From a virus: a stretch of DNA of 27,395 bases. Positions 5,988 through 14,637 of this stretch are shown in pieces. The position numbers and the translations under genes were made by a program. Positions within the stretch are counted from its first letter, which is position 1; each line of letters starts with the position of its first letter. The stretch spans positions 1 to 27,395 of IMG/VR virus record IMGVR_UViG_3300048927_000176; one strand, given 5' to 3'. Below the pieces are notes generated by a model, which saw nothing but the letters and a program-made list of their open reading frames with translations, had not been told where the DNA came from and made no database searches.

Positions 5988-6574
5988 AAACGAGGGAGGT
6001 TACTTTCTCGTTCTTTTTCAATTTCTTCAATTATTGTTTTGTGTTTATGAAGATTATGATTTTTTAAATTACGATTTAGTATATTTAGTATTAGTACAAG
6101 GGAAAGGGTACCGGCAAGTAAAAGAATATTTTGTAATGCATTGCTGTCAAAACTTGATAGTATCTTTTCGGTAGTAGTAAACCAAGTTAACTTATCTTTT
6201 TTGTATTCTTCATTTGAAAGCACTGTTAACAGAGAGGATTGAAGGGCAACGGAAAGTGTCATAATAGTTAATCCTGCGGTCAATATAATCTTTACAACCG
6301 CTTCAACGCTCTTTTCAATTGTATTACCTAGCATAATTGACTTTACGCCTATCTTGGCTTTTTTAAAATCTTCTAGTGAAAGAGCTTCATAAGATAATGT
6401 GAGGTTATATGTATCTTCGTAAAAGGCAGATATTTGGGTGCTTTTCTGAAGAGGTCTGTTTAATTTTTTTGAAAAATTAACTGATGATATAATTTCATAA
6501 AGGATGAACCCAATAGCTACTAATAGGCTAATCCCCGTGAAATTTTCATTTATAATGATTGATAAGTAGTCCAT
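5984..6574 (-). CDS. Unknown three-helix membrane protein, antisense moron
   Basis: The 196-aa product has three predicted membrane segments, roughly residues 13-31 (TGISLLVAIGFILYEIISS), 91-112 and 147-166, with a soluble loop between the first two and a charged C-terminal tail. The start ATG 6574 follows AAGGAG on the minus strand at good spacing. It opposes all surrounding late genes and converges on the 72-aa gene with a 4-bp overlap. A membrane protein carried in reverse between packaging genes is typical lysogenic cargo, for example superinfection exclusion, but there is no direct evidence for that. No family is recognised. Confidence 0.7.
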   Translation of the reverse strand: MDYLSIIINENFTGISLLVAIGFILYEIISSVNFSKKLNRPLQKSTQISAFYEDTYNLTLSYEALSLEDFKKAKIGVKSIMLGNTIEKSVEAVVKIILTAGLTIMTLSVALQSSLLTVLSNEEYKKDKLTWFTTTEKILSSFDSNALQNILLLAGTLSLVLILNILNRNLKNHNLHKHKTIIEEIEKERESNLPRF

Positions 6575-6654
6575 AAAAAATCGCTCCTTAATTGTTATTC
6601 AATATTTATATCGGACCAATTAATAAATTATTAAGTGGAGGTGGTGATAATGTA

Positions 6655-7545
6655 ATGGCTAGGGAACGAAGCCCTGAGCGAGACAAAGCCAAACAAATGT
6701 GGTTAGAGAGCAGTGGAGCGATGAAGCTAAAAGACATCGCTGCTGCTCTTTTTGTTGGTGAGACACAGATACGAAAATGGAAGTCCCAGGACAAGTGGGC
6801 TGACGATCTGAATAGTAACGTTACCAATGAATCGAAAGGTAACGTTACCAAACGTGGAGCACCGAAGGGTAACAAAAACGCTGTCGGTAATCGTGGGGGA
6901 GCTCCACCAGGTAATCAGAATGCTAAGGGCAATGCTGGAGGTCAAGGTGGACCATATGGGAATAAGAAGGCAGTCACCACAGGTGAGTATGAAACAATAT
7001 GGCTTGATGCGTTGGAAGAGCATGAACAAGAACTAATAGAACTAGTGGATACCGATCCTATTCAACAAGCAGATGAAGCAATACAACTCTTGACTATTCG
7101 TGAACGCCGGATGCTACAACGCATAGGGAAGCTTATGAGTGGATTAACTGAGAAGCAACGGCGGGTATTAAATGAATTGAAAGCCATTAAAGATGTTATG
7201 ACAATTCATGATGAAAAGTCAGGAGTTACCAAAACAGTTCCGATTACGAAAACTAAAATGGTTGAAGCACAAGTAGAAGAAACAGAATATCGTCCTATTG
7301 ATGACATCATTAAATTAGAAGAGGCCTTAACTAGAGTCCAGGACAAAAAACTAAAAGCAATTGAATTGAAAAATAGATTGGTTGCTGTAGATGAAGAAAA
7401 GCAAGTGAGGACTGCTATACTTCAAATTGAGTTGCAGAAGTTGCAAGGTGGTGCTGGAGCTACACAAAGTTGGACAGAAGCTCTTAAATCTATTGCAGAA
7501 CGTAGGAAAACGAAACGTACTAATGAGGTGGATGCCAATGAGTAA
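6655..7545 (+). CDS. terS: Phage terminase small subunit, PBSX type
   Basis: The 296-aa protein starts MARERSPERDKAKQMW and carries a helix-turn-helix in residues 24-45 (LKDIAAALFVGETQIRKWK), the pattern of the PBSX/XtmA small terminase N-terminal domain that binds phage DNA. Residues 67-106 are a Gly/Asn-rich linker with two 14-aa repeats (GAPKGNKNAVGNRG and GAPPGNQNAKGNAG). The rest is charged and helical, with a long coiled-coil-like C-terminal half for oligomerisation. ATG 6655 follows GGAGGTG; the longer frame from TTG 6592 lacks a ribosome site. The stop overlaps the terL start by 8 bp. The 5' coding region contains two copies of a 10-bp palindrome. Confidence 0.9.
   Translation: MARERSPERDKAKQMWLESSGAMKLKDIAAALFVGETQIRKWKSQDKWADDLNSNVTNESKGNVTKRGAPKGNKNAVGNRGGAPPGNQNAKGNAGGQGGPYGNKKAVTTGEYETIWLDALEEHEQELIELVDTDPIQQADEAIQLLTIRERRMLQRIGKLMSGLTEKQRRVLNELKAIKDVMTIHDEKSGVTKTVPITKTKMVEAQVEETEYRPIDDIIKLEEALTRVQDKKLKAIELKNRLVAVDEEKQVRTAILQIELQKLQGGAGATQSWTEALKSIAERRKTKRTNEVDANE
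6815..6849. repeat. Paired palindrome inside terS, candidate packaging site
   Basis: GTAACGTTAC occurs at 6815-6824 and again inside GGTAACGTTACC at 6838-6849; the centres are 24 bp apart. In frame they encode the short peptide repeat NVTNESKGNVTK. Small terminases of pac phages often bind repeats within their own gene. Confidence 0.35.
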
Positions 7546-8965
7546 GCCTTATAATGTGACTGCTGACATTGTGGCATTATTAGATTTATATTGGGATGAT
7601 CCAGTGTCCTTTGCTGAAGACATGCTCAGATTTGAACCGGATGATTGGCAACGTGATGCAATGATGGATGTTGCTATGTATCCACGTACTAGTGTAAGGT
7701 CTGGACAAGGAGTAGGGAAAACTGGATTTGAAGCTGCTCTTGTTATATGGTTCCTTTGTTGCAGACCTAACCCAAAAGTTGTTTGTACCGCACCAACAAA
7801 ACAACAACTTCACGATGTGCTTTGGGCCGAGGTTGCTAAATGGCTTGAAAACTCTATGGTTAAAAATTTACTTAAGTGGACAAAAACGAAGGTTTATATG
7901 GTTGGACATGAGCAAAGATGGTTTGCTACAGCTAGAACTGCTAATAAGCCAGAAAACATGCAAGGATTTCATGAAGACCATATGCTTATCATTGTTGACG
8001 AAGCTTCAGGTGTTGCTGATCCGATTATGGAAGCTATTCAAGGTACTTTATCTGGTGACGATAACAAGCTACTCATGTGTGGAAACCCTACACGTACGAG
8101 TGGCTATTTTTATGACTCTCATAATCGTGACCGTCAATTGTTTCGTACACACAAAGTAGATAGCCGAAGTAGTAAACGGACTTCTAAAGAAAATATTCGA
8201 ATGCTAATCAACAAATATGGAGCGGATAGTGATGTTGTTCGTGTTCGGGTATATGGAGATTTTCCAAAAGCTGAAGCAGATGCTTTCATTGCTTTGGAAT
8301 TAGTTGAGCTAGTTAAGGATGTAAATTTGATACCACAAGGAGACACATTGCATCTTGGTGTAGACGTTGCGCGTTTTGGAGACGACGAAACGGTGATTGC
8401 ACCACGAATTGGGATGAAGGTTTTTCCACTGCAATGTTTCAATAAACAAGATACCATGACTACCGTTGGCTGTATCGTGGCAAAAGGAAAGCAAGAACAA
8501 ACCAGGGATCCGAATTTACGATTTGTTGAAATTAAAGTAGATGATAGCGGTGTTGGCGGTGGGGTAACCGACAGATTAAAAGAAGTGATTTTGGAAGAAC
8601 AATTAACAGGTTGGCGAGTAATACCAGTCAATAATGGCAGCAAGCCCACTGATGATAGCGAAGAACATTATGAGAACCGCGGAACAGAAGCGTGGGCTAT
8701 TTTAAGAGATTTGTTACAAGAAACTTTCTCTAAACACATGCAAGGTGAGCAAGTAGATATTGAATTACCATCAGATGAACGTCTTGTAACGCAATTAACT
8801 CAACGTAAGTATCGAATGACTAGTAAAGGTAAGATAGCTCTTGAACGAAAAGAAGATATGAAAAAAAGAGGACTTGATTCTCCGGACCGCGCTGATGCAG
8901 TGATCCTTTCCTTTGTAACAGAACCTGAATTTCAGTATACGAATCAACGGCCAAGTGGCTGGTAA
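7538..8965 (+). CDS. terL: Phage terminase large subunit
   Basis: The 475-aa protein is the packaging motor ATPase/nuclease. The N-terminal ATPase has Walker A SGQGVGKT (residues 55-62) and Walker B LIIVDE (150-155, with D154 and catalytic E155), and a coupling motif around LLMCGNP. The RNase-H-like nuclease follows, with acidic residues in GVDVARFGDDE (about 275), KVDDSGVGGG (about 334) and DSPDRADAV (about 446). Length and motif spacing fit intact family members. ATG 7538 has GAGGTG 7 nt upstream and overlaps the terS stop (ATGAGTAA), so the two are coupled. A TerS-TerL pair next to the portal gene is the standard packaging block. Confidence 0.95.
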   Translation: MSKPYNVTADIVALLDLYWDDPVSFAEDMLRFEPDDWQRDAMMDVAMYPRTSVRSGQGVGKTGFEAALVIWFLCCRPNPKVVCTAPTKQQLHDVLWAEVAKWLENSMVKNLLKWTKTKVYMVGHEQRWFATARTANKPENMQGFHEDHMLIIVDEASGVADPIMEAIQGTLSGDDNKLLMCGNPTRTSGYFYDSHNRDRQLFRTHKVDSRSSKRTSKENIRMLINKYGADSDVVRVRVYGDFPKAEADAFIALELVELVKDVNLIPQGDTLHLGVDVARFGDDETVIAPRIGMKVFPLQCFNKQDTMTTVGCIVAKGKQEQTRDPNLRFVEIKVDDSGVGGGVTDRLKEVILEEQLTGWRVIPVNNGSKPTDDSEEHYENRGTEAWAILRDLLQETFSKHMQGEQVDIELPSDERLVTQLTQRKYRMTSKGKIALERKEDMKKRGLDSPDRADAVILSFVTEPEFQYTNQRPSGW

Positions 8966-8981
8966 AAAGAAGGTGATGACA

Positions 8982-10472
8982 TTGACAGTTGTCTACAATA
9001 ATAAAAGTTTTCCTCCACCGCCTTTTGATGAGAAGGTCGGAATGATGCAGTATTATCGGCTTTTATACGAAGGAGAACATGCTGAAATATTCCCACGTGC
9101 TAAAGCTGTTACCAATGTGAGAGAAACAGTTCGTAGGCGTGTTGGTAAGCGATCATGGCGGAAAGTTGAGAAGGTATTCAGTGCCGACCATCAATATATT
9201 GTTGCTAATTTTTCTAGTTTGGTTGCAGAAGTGCCTGCGGATCTGCTAAATCGGTCACTTGGAAACATATCTGCTGATACGGAAGATAACCAGGAGCTTG
9301 ATTTTGTTTCTGATGTTGTTACAGCTAGCAAGCCGACAGAAAAAATATGGGCTGCTGTGGTACAAACCCAAGTTGATGGAATGATTGCTTATCGTATACG
9401 CCGTAACGAGCTTGGAACAGTGTGGTTTGAATGGGTGCTAGGTGATAAGTATCTCCCACATACAGATGGTCAGGGTGCAGACATAGCTTGGATTGAAGAA
9501 CAAGGGGAGGATAACAAGCAAGATCGTTACCTCAGAGTAGAAAGACAACGTTTGGAGTCTTCAGGTCTATCCATCCAGCAACTTGTCTTTAAAATGAGCG
9601 GTGACAGTGTTGGAGAACAAATTGCTACCAAAGATTATTCAGAGGACTTTGAAATCGAAATACCAGAAGATCAGGAGTTACCAGGTGTTACTGAATTACT
9701 TTGTGGAATCATCACGAATGAAGACACTTTGCTTTATCCTAATGGCAGATCAGCACTAAGGAATATTGATGCTTTGCAAGAAGAGATTAATTGGACCATT
9801 ACTAGAGATAGTATTGTCTTTGAAAAGCATGGAAAGCCAAAACTTGCTATTCCCAAGGCTTTATGGGATACAGTTGCAAATCAAAACATGAGGGATTACG
9901 GTGGAAGGTTCGTGCGTAATGCAGACATCGAAGTTACTTCATTCGACGAAAAGACTGGAGCAGTACCACAATATATTACGTGGGATGCAAAGACGGAGCA
10001 ATCCTTTGCACATGTAACCAGACTTATTCATTACATGCTTTCTATTTCTAAGACATCGCTTCAAGCTGCTGGATTAAAGGATGCTAAAGGAGAGTCGGGT
10101 GTAGCATTACTATACTTGTGGATTCAGTCAGTGATTAAAGCTGATGCAATTAAGTCAAAGTTTGATGCTGGTATAAAGGCAGCAATCAGAAAGTGTATGA
10201 TTTTAGAAAATGCACTAAACAATGCGGATTTGGAAGTGAAAGACCCCTCTATAGAATGGAGGGACATGCTTCCTAAGGCTGAATCAGAACGAGATAGTGA
10301 AGAAATTGAAAAATATAGTGGTGGTGTGCAGTCCCTTGAAGCTACAGTCCGCCGCATTCATCCCGATTGGTCGGAGGATGCCATAGAAGCTGAGATTCTG
10401 AAAATACAGGATGAAAGAGCTGCTACTAGCATGAATCCGACATTCGCTCAACCTCCGAAAGTGACGCTGTGA
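8982..10472 (+). CDS. Phage portal protein, SPP1 gp6-like
   Basis: The protein of about 496 aa begins (L/M)TVVYNNKSFPPPPFD and contains EGEHAEIFPRAKAV, a conserved N-terminal stretch of SPP1-type portals, followed by the wing and crown regions and a clip/stem region with INWTITRDSIVFEKHGKPK and SISKTSLQAAGLKDAKGESG. It forms the dodecameric ring through which DNA is packaged and to which the connector binds. The frame opens at GTG 8955, inside terL. TTG 8982 has AAGGTG 6 nt upstream; ATG 8976 abuts that site and is less likely. It lies directly between terL and the minor head protein. Confidence 0.9.
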   Translation: MTVVYNNKSFPPPPFDEKVGMMQYYRLLYEGEHAEIFPRAKAVTNVRETVRRRVGKRSWRKVEKVFSADHQYIVANFSSLVAEVPADLLNRSLGNISADTEDNQELDFVSDVVTASKPTEKIWAAVVQTQVDGMIAYRIRRNELGTVWFEWVLGDKYLPHTDGQGADIAWIEEQGEDNKQDRYLRVERQRLESSGLSIQQLVFKMSGDSVGEQIATKDYSEDFEIEIPEDQELPGVTELLCGIITNEDTLLYPNGRSALRNIDALQEEINWTITRDSIVFEKHGKPKLAIPKALWDTVANQNMRDYGGRFVRNADIEVTSFDEKTGAVPQYITWDAKTEQSFAHVTRLIHYMLSISKTSLQAAGLKDAKGESGVALLYLWIQSVIKADAIKSKFDAGIKAAIRKCMILENALNNADLEVKDPSIEWRDMLPKAESERDSEEIEKYSGGVQSLEATVRRIHPDWSEDAIEAEILKIQDERAATSMNPTFAQPPKVTL

Positions 10473-10473
10473 T

Positions 10474-11529
10474 ATGAACTATGAAGAGATTGTTAAACTA
10501 TTTGCTGAAGCTGATGAACGTCTACGTTTGTTAGTCAAACAACTAGAAGATGGGAATTTAAGTGCAAGGCGAATTGAACAGATAAGCCGAGAAATTGAAA
10601 GGATTGTATCTGAGCTTGCTGAACAAGCAGGAATGAATTTGTCTACACTTATTGGCAATGAGTATCGTATAGGTGCTCAAACTGTAGTAAATCAGATTAT
10701 TACTAACGGCATAGCATCAACTATTAATTCATCGGTGAAATCATTAAACCATCGACAAGCTGCACAAGCAATTATGGATGAAGCTTTCTATTCAATCTTA
10801 GAAGCGACTGACCATATGTCCCAGGATGCAAAACAACGTATTAAACAAGCAACGCAATTGGCCAATGAGAAGTCGTTAGTACTAGGAATGGGTCGAAAAG
10901 AAGCAACCAAACAGGCCATAGTTGACGTAAATAGTAAAGGCATAACTGGCATCATTGCGAAAAACGGTGCAGAAATTCCTGCTGATAAGTATATGGCTGG
11001 AGTGGTCCATTACCATCAAAGAAAAGCTCATGTAACTGGTGGTATAAACATGGCCATCCAGAATGGTTATGATCTTGTATATGTAAACTATGTAGGGATA
11101 ACGTGTGAACACTGTGCTCGTTTACAAGGACGCGTGTATTCATTGAGTGGTAATGATCCTAGATTTCCAAAAATGCTAGATGAATATAAACCACCTTATC
11201 ATTCTCATTGCGTCCACTCAGTTTCAGTTTGGATGGAAGAGTATCAATCAGAAGACGAAGTTAGACGCATGATTGAGTTATCTAATCGGTTAGGTGAAGA
11301 AACCCGTTCAGAGCATCACATAAAGCGATATAAAGAGCTTCAAAAAAAGAAGGTCCAGGCTAATGCGACACGTAAACAATGGATGAGATATAAAGCTGTA
11401 TTGTCAAGCAGCACACCTGATCTGAGAACCTTTGCTAGTCAAAAAGCAAGAAGAACGCAAAACTATATAGATTTGCAAGATATGTACAAGGAAGCTAACA
11501 GAATAATTAAGAGCAGTGAAGTCACTTGA
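10474..11529 (+). CDS. Phage minor capsid protein (phage_min_cap2 / Mu gpF-type)
   Basis: The 351-aa protein has a helical N-terminal half (EIERIVSELAEQAG, repeated Gln/Ala-rich helices) and the recognisable MuF-type module near residue 205-245: YVGITCEHCARLQGRVYSL, then PPYHSHCVHS. This head-morphogenesis protein binds the portal and goes into the procapsid with it, possibly leaving with the DNA. The start ATG is 1 nt after the portal stop and lacks a clear ribosome site, so translation is probably coupled to the portal gene. No toxin domain is fused at the C-terminus, which ends in a basic helical tail. A terminator stem begins within the last codons. Confidence 0.85.
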   Translation: MNYEEIVKLFAEADERLRLLVKQLEDGNLSARRIEQISREIERIVSELAEQAGMNLSTLIGNEYRIGAQTVVNQIITNGIASTINSSVKSLNHRQAAQAIMDEAFYSILEATDHMSQDAKQRIKQATQLANEKSLVLGMGRKEATKQAIVDVNSKGITGIIAKNGAEIPADKYMAGVVHYHQRKAHVTGGINMAIQNGYDLVYVNYVGITCEHCARLQGRVYSLSGNDPRFPKMLDEYKPPYHSHCVHSVSVWMEEYQSEDEVRRMIELSNRLGEETRSEHHIKRYKELQKKKVQANATRKQWMRYKAVLSSSTPDLRTFASQKARRTQNYIDLQDMYKEANRIIKSSEVT

Positions 11530-11549
11530 ATTGTGGCTTTTTTATTTTG
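11519..11549 (+). terminator. Intrinsic terminator overlapping the minor capsid stop
   Basis: AAGTCAC (11519-11525) pairs with GTGGCTT (11533-11539) with one G-U pair and a 7-nt loop, followed by a run of T (11538-11543) and TATTTTG. A second small hairpin, AGTCC-ACCC-GGACT (11589-11602), lies before the scaffold gene. Confidence 0.7.
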
Positions 11550-11619
11550 TCCAAACCGTAGCACGACATAAAACTGCTAATCGAGGATAGTCCACCCGGA
11601 CTTTAAACAGGAGGTCAGT

Positions 11620-12309
11620 ATGTACGAAACAATAGCAAAGCCATTTAGACGGAGATTGAACTTGCAATTATTTGCAGGGGATGGGGGAGGTTCTGGCGGT
11701 TCAGTTGGAGACAGCGGCGATGGTGGTTCATCCGGATCAGGAAATGGAGAAAAGACTTTTACCCAGGCTGAATTAGATCAGCATGTTCAGCAACGCCTGG
11801 GGCGTGCTGAGAAAGATGCACAAACTGCATTAGCTAAGACTTTGGGATATGAATCAGTTGAGGCAATGCAAGCAGCACTTAAAAAGCCTGAGAATAATCC
11901 AGAGGATAAGAAGAATGAACCTATTGATGTAGATAAGCTGGTGGATGAAAAGCTTCAGGCTAAGCTACAAGAACAAAATCAGAAGACTTACAAACGTCTG
12001 CTTACTGCTGAAGTTAAGGTGCTAGCTAATGAACTTGGGTTCGCCGATTGGGAAGATGCTCATGCACTTGCCGATTTGACTGCGGTTAAGGAAGATGAAA
12101 AAGGGAATTTAAGTGGCGTGAAGGAAGCCTTGGAGGAATTACTAAAGAAAAAGCCACATTTAGGAAAACAGAAAGCTGGTTCAGGTACTTTTGGTGCAAC
12201 TATCGGTGGTGGAACTAATAACACTGATAAAAAAGAACGACTTGAACTAATGAAGAGACTAGCTCAGAAATCAGTAAATTCAAGCGCTACTTACGATCCA
12301 TGGAAATAA
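11620..12309 (+). CDS. Capsid assembly scaffolding protein
   Basis: The 229-aa protein starts with a basic stretch ending LNLQLFAG (residues 13-20), a very common opening of Firmicute phage scaffold and head proteins. A Gly/Ser/Asp-rich flexible segment follows (about 20-43), then TFTQAELDQHVQQRLGRAEKDA and long charged coiled-coil helices (about 45-165), and a basic C-terminal region. Scaffolds of this type form helical rods that guide capsid assembly and then leave or are cleaved. The start follows ACAGGAGGT. Position immediately before decoration and capsid genes supports the call. The LxLQxFA box is also present in the major capsid protein here. Confidence 0.85.
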   Translation: MYETIAKPFRRRLNLQLFAGDGGGSGGSVGDSGDGGSSGSGNGEKTFTQAELDQHVQQRLGRAEKDAQTALAKTLGYESVEAMQAALKKPENNPEDKKNEPIDVDKLVDEKLQAKLQEQNQKTYKRLLTAEVKVLANELGFADWEDAHALADLTAVKEDEKGNLSGVKEALEELLKKKPHLGKQKAGSGTFGATIGGGTNNTDKKERLELMKRLAQKSVNSSATYDPWK

Positions 12310-12330
12310 AAAAAAGGAGAGTGAAATTAC

Positions 12331-12705
12331 ATGCGATTACAACCAAGAAAACGATTTGAAGTTGAAAGTGATTATGAAATTTTGGCATCACTTGAAGTGG
12401 TGCGAGAAGTAACTAACGGAATCACAATTGATGCTAATGCCGTTACTGCTGATAGTAAGGGCAACAAGATTGTACTTAAAGGAATGCCATTGGCAAAACT
12501 AGCATCTGGTAAGTATGTCCCTTACAAAGCAGATGGTACTGACGGAAGTCAAAATCCTACACTGATACTGAAAAGAACAGTGAACCTTAAAGATGGTGAT
12601 CATGTTGTTGGAGCCTATGAGATTGCCAAGGTTATCGCAGCACGTATTCCTGTCACTGTAGACGATACATTGCGTCAGAAGATGCCTCATATTACTTTTG
12701 CCTAA
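12331..12705 (+). CDS. Probable head decoration protein
   Basis: The 124-aa protein is beta-rich with little helix; recognisable stretches are GNKIVLKGMPLAKLASGKYVP and VVGAYEIAKVIAARIPVTV. Small proteins with this look between scaffold and lambda-E-type major capsid genes are usually head decoration (gpD-like) or capsid stabilising proteins that coat the expanded head. AAGGAGAG precedes ATG 12331. The assignment rests on size, composition and position; a capsid fibre role is the alternative. Confidence 0.65.
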   Translation: MRLQPRKRFEVESDYEILASLEVVREVTNGITIDANAVTADSKGNKIVLKGMPLAKLASGKYVPYKADGTDGSQNPTLILKRTVNLKDGDHVVGAYEIAKVIAARIPVTVDDTLRQKMPHITFA

Positions 12706-12732
12706 TTTCAATTTGAAAGGATGAATATTTAC

Positions 12733-13866
12733 ATGCAAACAAACAAACTGCGCTATAAGTTAGATCTTCAGACATTTGCTGAAGGTGATGAAATTAGCAT
12801 GTTGGAAGATGCATTATCTGGTGAGGAATTACTAACGTATACAAGCAACATCACTGTACCCAATGATTATTGGCAGTCTGTGTTGTTTCCACCTGAACAA
12901 ACAGATGAATTGACTGTTGATGTTATTAAGGCATCTTCTCGTCTTCCAGTTATGGCTCAAATTGCTGAACTGGGCACCGAAACAGTTTATGGATCGCGCG
13001 AAGGTCTTTCTGGTCAACGAGTGGAGATTCCTAAAATTCAGCGCGGTCGTTGGATGGATGAAAAGCTCATTCGTTTGCTCTTGATGGCCAACCAAGGCGG
13101 TGGTCTACGACAACAAGAGGTAGCACGTATTGTAAGAGAGCAACTTAATGATGGTCAATATGCTGTTGATGCTATTCGCGCTCGTCGTGAATGGATTGCT
13201 ATGCAGGCTGTTGCTTTTGGTGCTGTCACATATGCAGAAGGCAATGTAAAGATAGATGTCGATTGGAGATATACAGCAGAACAGAAACCTGTTTTATCTG
13301 GTACAGATGCATGGAGTAATTTGGAAAGCTCACGACCTCTTGAAGACATGCAAACCTGGTATCAATATCAAGCGGATCGTGGAGTGCGTTTGACTCGTGC
13401 ATTCACCACGCAGAAGATTATTGCATTGTTGCTACAGAACAAGTCTGTACGAATTGCTTATCATGGCGATCCTTCAGGGAATGCTAATCCGCCTCAACTC
13501 ACCAGGGCACAACTTGATTCAGTGACTGATTCTCTTGGGTTGCCACGTATTGTGCCATATGACACACAAGCACGAACAGAAAACAATGATTTAACCGCAG
13601 GCAAGCTTGCATTTACTACAGTGCGTATGGCTCCGCAGGACAAGTTTGTCATGTTGCCAGATGGTCCACTTGGAAACTATTTATGGGCTGAGACAACGGA
13701 ATCTATGGTTGATGGTATCGATGCTGAGCTAACAGGAGATATGGGTATTTATGTATTCAGAGATTTGGTAAGCAAGCATCCTTTGCGCCTACGTACAGTG
13801 GGTGTAAACCTTGCGTTCCCTGTATTTCCTTATGCAGATAGCGTTATGTCAGCAACAGTCATTTAG
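12733..13866 (+). CDS. Major capsid protein, lambda gpE-like
   Basis: The protein of 377 aa begins MQTNKLRYKLDLQTFAEGDE and has the features of the phage_cap_E family: VPNDYWQSVLFPPEQTDEL, a central VEIPKIQRGRWM, RARREWIAMQAV, and a C-terminal region ending VFRDLVSKHPLRLRTVGVNL. It forms the icosahedral shell with the HK97 fold. Two starts are possible: ATG 12721 directly abuts GAAAGG, while ATG 12733 lies 12 nt after it; I prefer 12733 because the first would have no spacer. It follows the decoration gene by 27 nt and is closed by its own terminator, consistent with very high expression. Confidence 0.9.
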   Translation: MQTNKLRYKLDLQTFAEGDEISMLEDALSGEELLTYTSNITVPNDYWQSVLFPPEQTDELTVDVIKASSRLPVMAQIAELGTETVYGSREGLSGQRVEIPKIQRGRWMDEKLIRLLLMANQGGGLRQQEVARIVREQLNDGQYAVDAIRARREWIAMQAVAFGAVTYAEGNVKIDVDWRYTAEQKPVLSGTDAWSNLESSRPLEDMQTWYQYQADRGVRLTRAFTTQKIIALLLQNKSVRIAYHGDPSGNANPPQLTRAQLDSVTDSLGLPRIVPYDTQARTENNDLTAGKLAFTTVRMAPQDKFVMLPDGPLGNYLWAETTESMVDGIDAELTGDMGIYVFRDLVSKHPLRLRTVGVNLAFPVFPYADSVMSATVI

Positions 13867-13897
13867 GAGCGTCTATATAGGCGCTCTATTTATTTAC
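13866..13897 (+). terminator. Intrinsic terminator after the major capsid gene
   Basis: GGAGCGTCT (13866-13874) pairs with AGGCGCTCT (13879-13887) with two G-U pairs and loop ATAT, followed by ATTTATTTA. The stem starts at the last base of the capsid stop codon. Confidence 0.8.
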
Positions 13898-13921
13898 TAG
13901 TTAAGAGAAAGGGTGATTGAA

Positions 13922-14239
13922 TTGGATATTAAAGTTACTGGTGTAGTTAAACATTTAGGAAAATGGTACACCTCAGGCGATGTCATAAAAGACATTAATG
14001 AGGATGATGGAAGACGAATTATTACTATTCGAGCAGGTGAAGAGATCAAGAAGACTCCTGAAGAGATCAAAGCGGAGGAAGAAGCTAAAGCTGCTTCTGA
14101 AGCAGAAAAGGCTCGTAAGGCAGCAGAGAAGAAACTTGCTAGCTTACGTAAACAAGCTTCTGAGTTAGGCATTTCAGGCGCAGATGAAATGGATGCCGAT
14201 ACTCTTATTGTCGAAATAAAGGTTGCAAAACAAAAGTAG
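13922..14239 (+). CDS. Small head protein with charged coiled coil and SAP/HeH-like C-terminus
   Basis: The protein of about 105 aa has an N-terminal beta-like segment (VTGVVKHLGKWYTSGDVIKD), a long Ala/Glu/Lys coiled coil (about residues 42-75) and a C-terminal helix-turn-helix-like motif (LRKQASELGISGADEMDADTLI) that resembles HeH/LEM or Rho-N-type modules. Such proteins often follow the major capsid gene in Firmicute siphophages; the role is uncertain. TTG 13922 lies 6 nt after GGGTGA and is preferred over GTG 13913, which has no spacer. It is 8 bp upstream of the connector gene. Confidence 0.6.
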   Translation: MDIKVTGVVKHLGKWYTSGDVIKDINEDDGRRIITIRAGEEIKKTPEEIKAEEEAKAASEAEKARKAAEKKLASLRKQASELGISGADEMDADTLIVEIKVAKQK

Positions 14240-14247
14240 GTGAATGT

Positions 14248-14637
14248 ATGGATAGACAAGAGATTGCTGATTGGATAACTAGTAACTTACTTGACACTGA
14301 GGCATGGGAACGTGCTTCAGAACAAAAACAATCGGTTGCTGTCATTCAGGCAGAACGAAAATTATCTCAGTGGTATCCCAAAATTAATCCTATGGCAGTA
14401 TCTATCATAGCTTTTCAGGCGGTTTGGGAGTTGCAGGGAACTGATCCAGCACTCAAATATCAAAAACACAACGTTAAGACTGTTTCAGATAATGGTGAAT
14501 CTATCAGTTACAAAGATGATATACGTCCTGAAGTTGCACCTGAGGTGCGTGAATTACTTGGTGCAACTGCTCATGAACTATTAGAGTTGGAAGCAGAACA
14601 AGCAGCACAACGTCAGTATGGTGGTGCATTGATATGA
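14248..14637 (+). CDS. Head-tail connector (adaptor) protein
   Basis: The 129-aa helical protein starts MDRQEIADWITSNLLDTEAW and includes the conserved-looking KLSQWYPKINPMAVSIIAFQAVWELQ. Size, helical content and position directly after the head genes match Ad1-type adaptors (YqbG/gp6-like) that extend the portal channel. AGGTGA precedes the ATG. Its stop overlaps the next gene by 4 bp (ATGA). Confidence 0.7.
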   Translation: MDRQEIADWITSNLLDTEAWERASEQKQSVAVIQAERKLSQWYPKINPMAVSIIAFQAVWELQGTDPALKYQKHNVKTVSDNGESISYKDDIRPEVAPEVRELLGATAHELLELEAEQAAQRQYGGALI

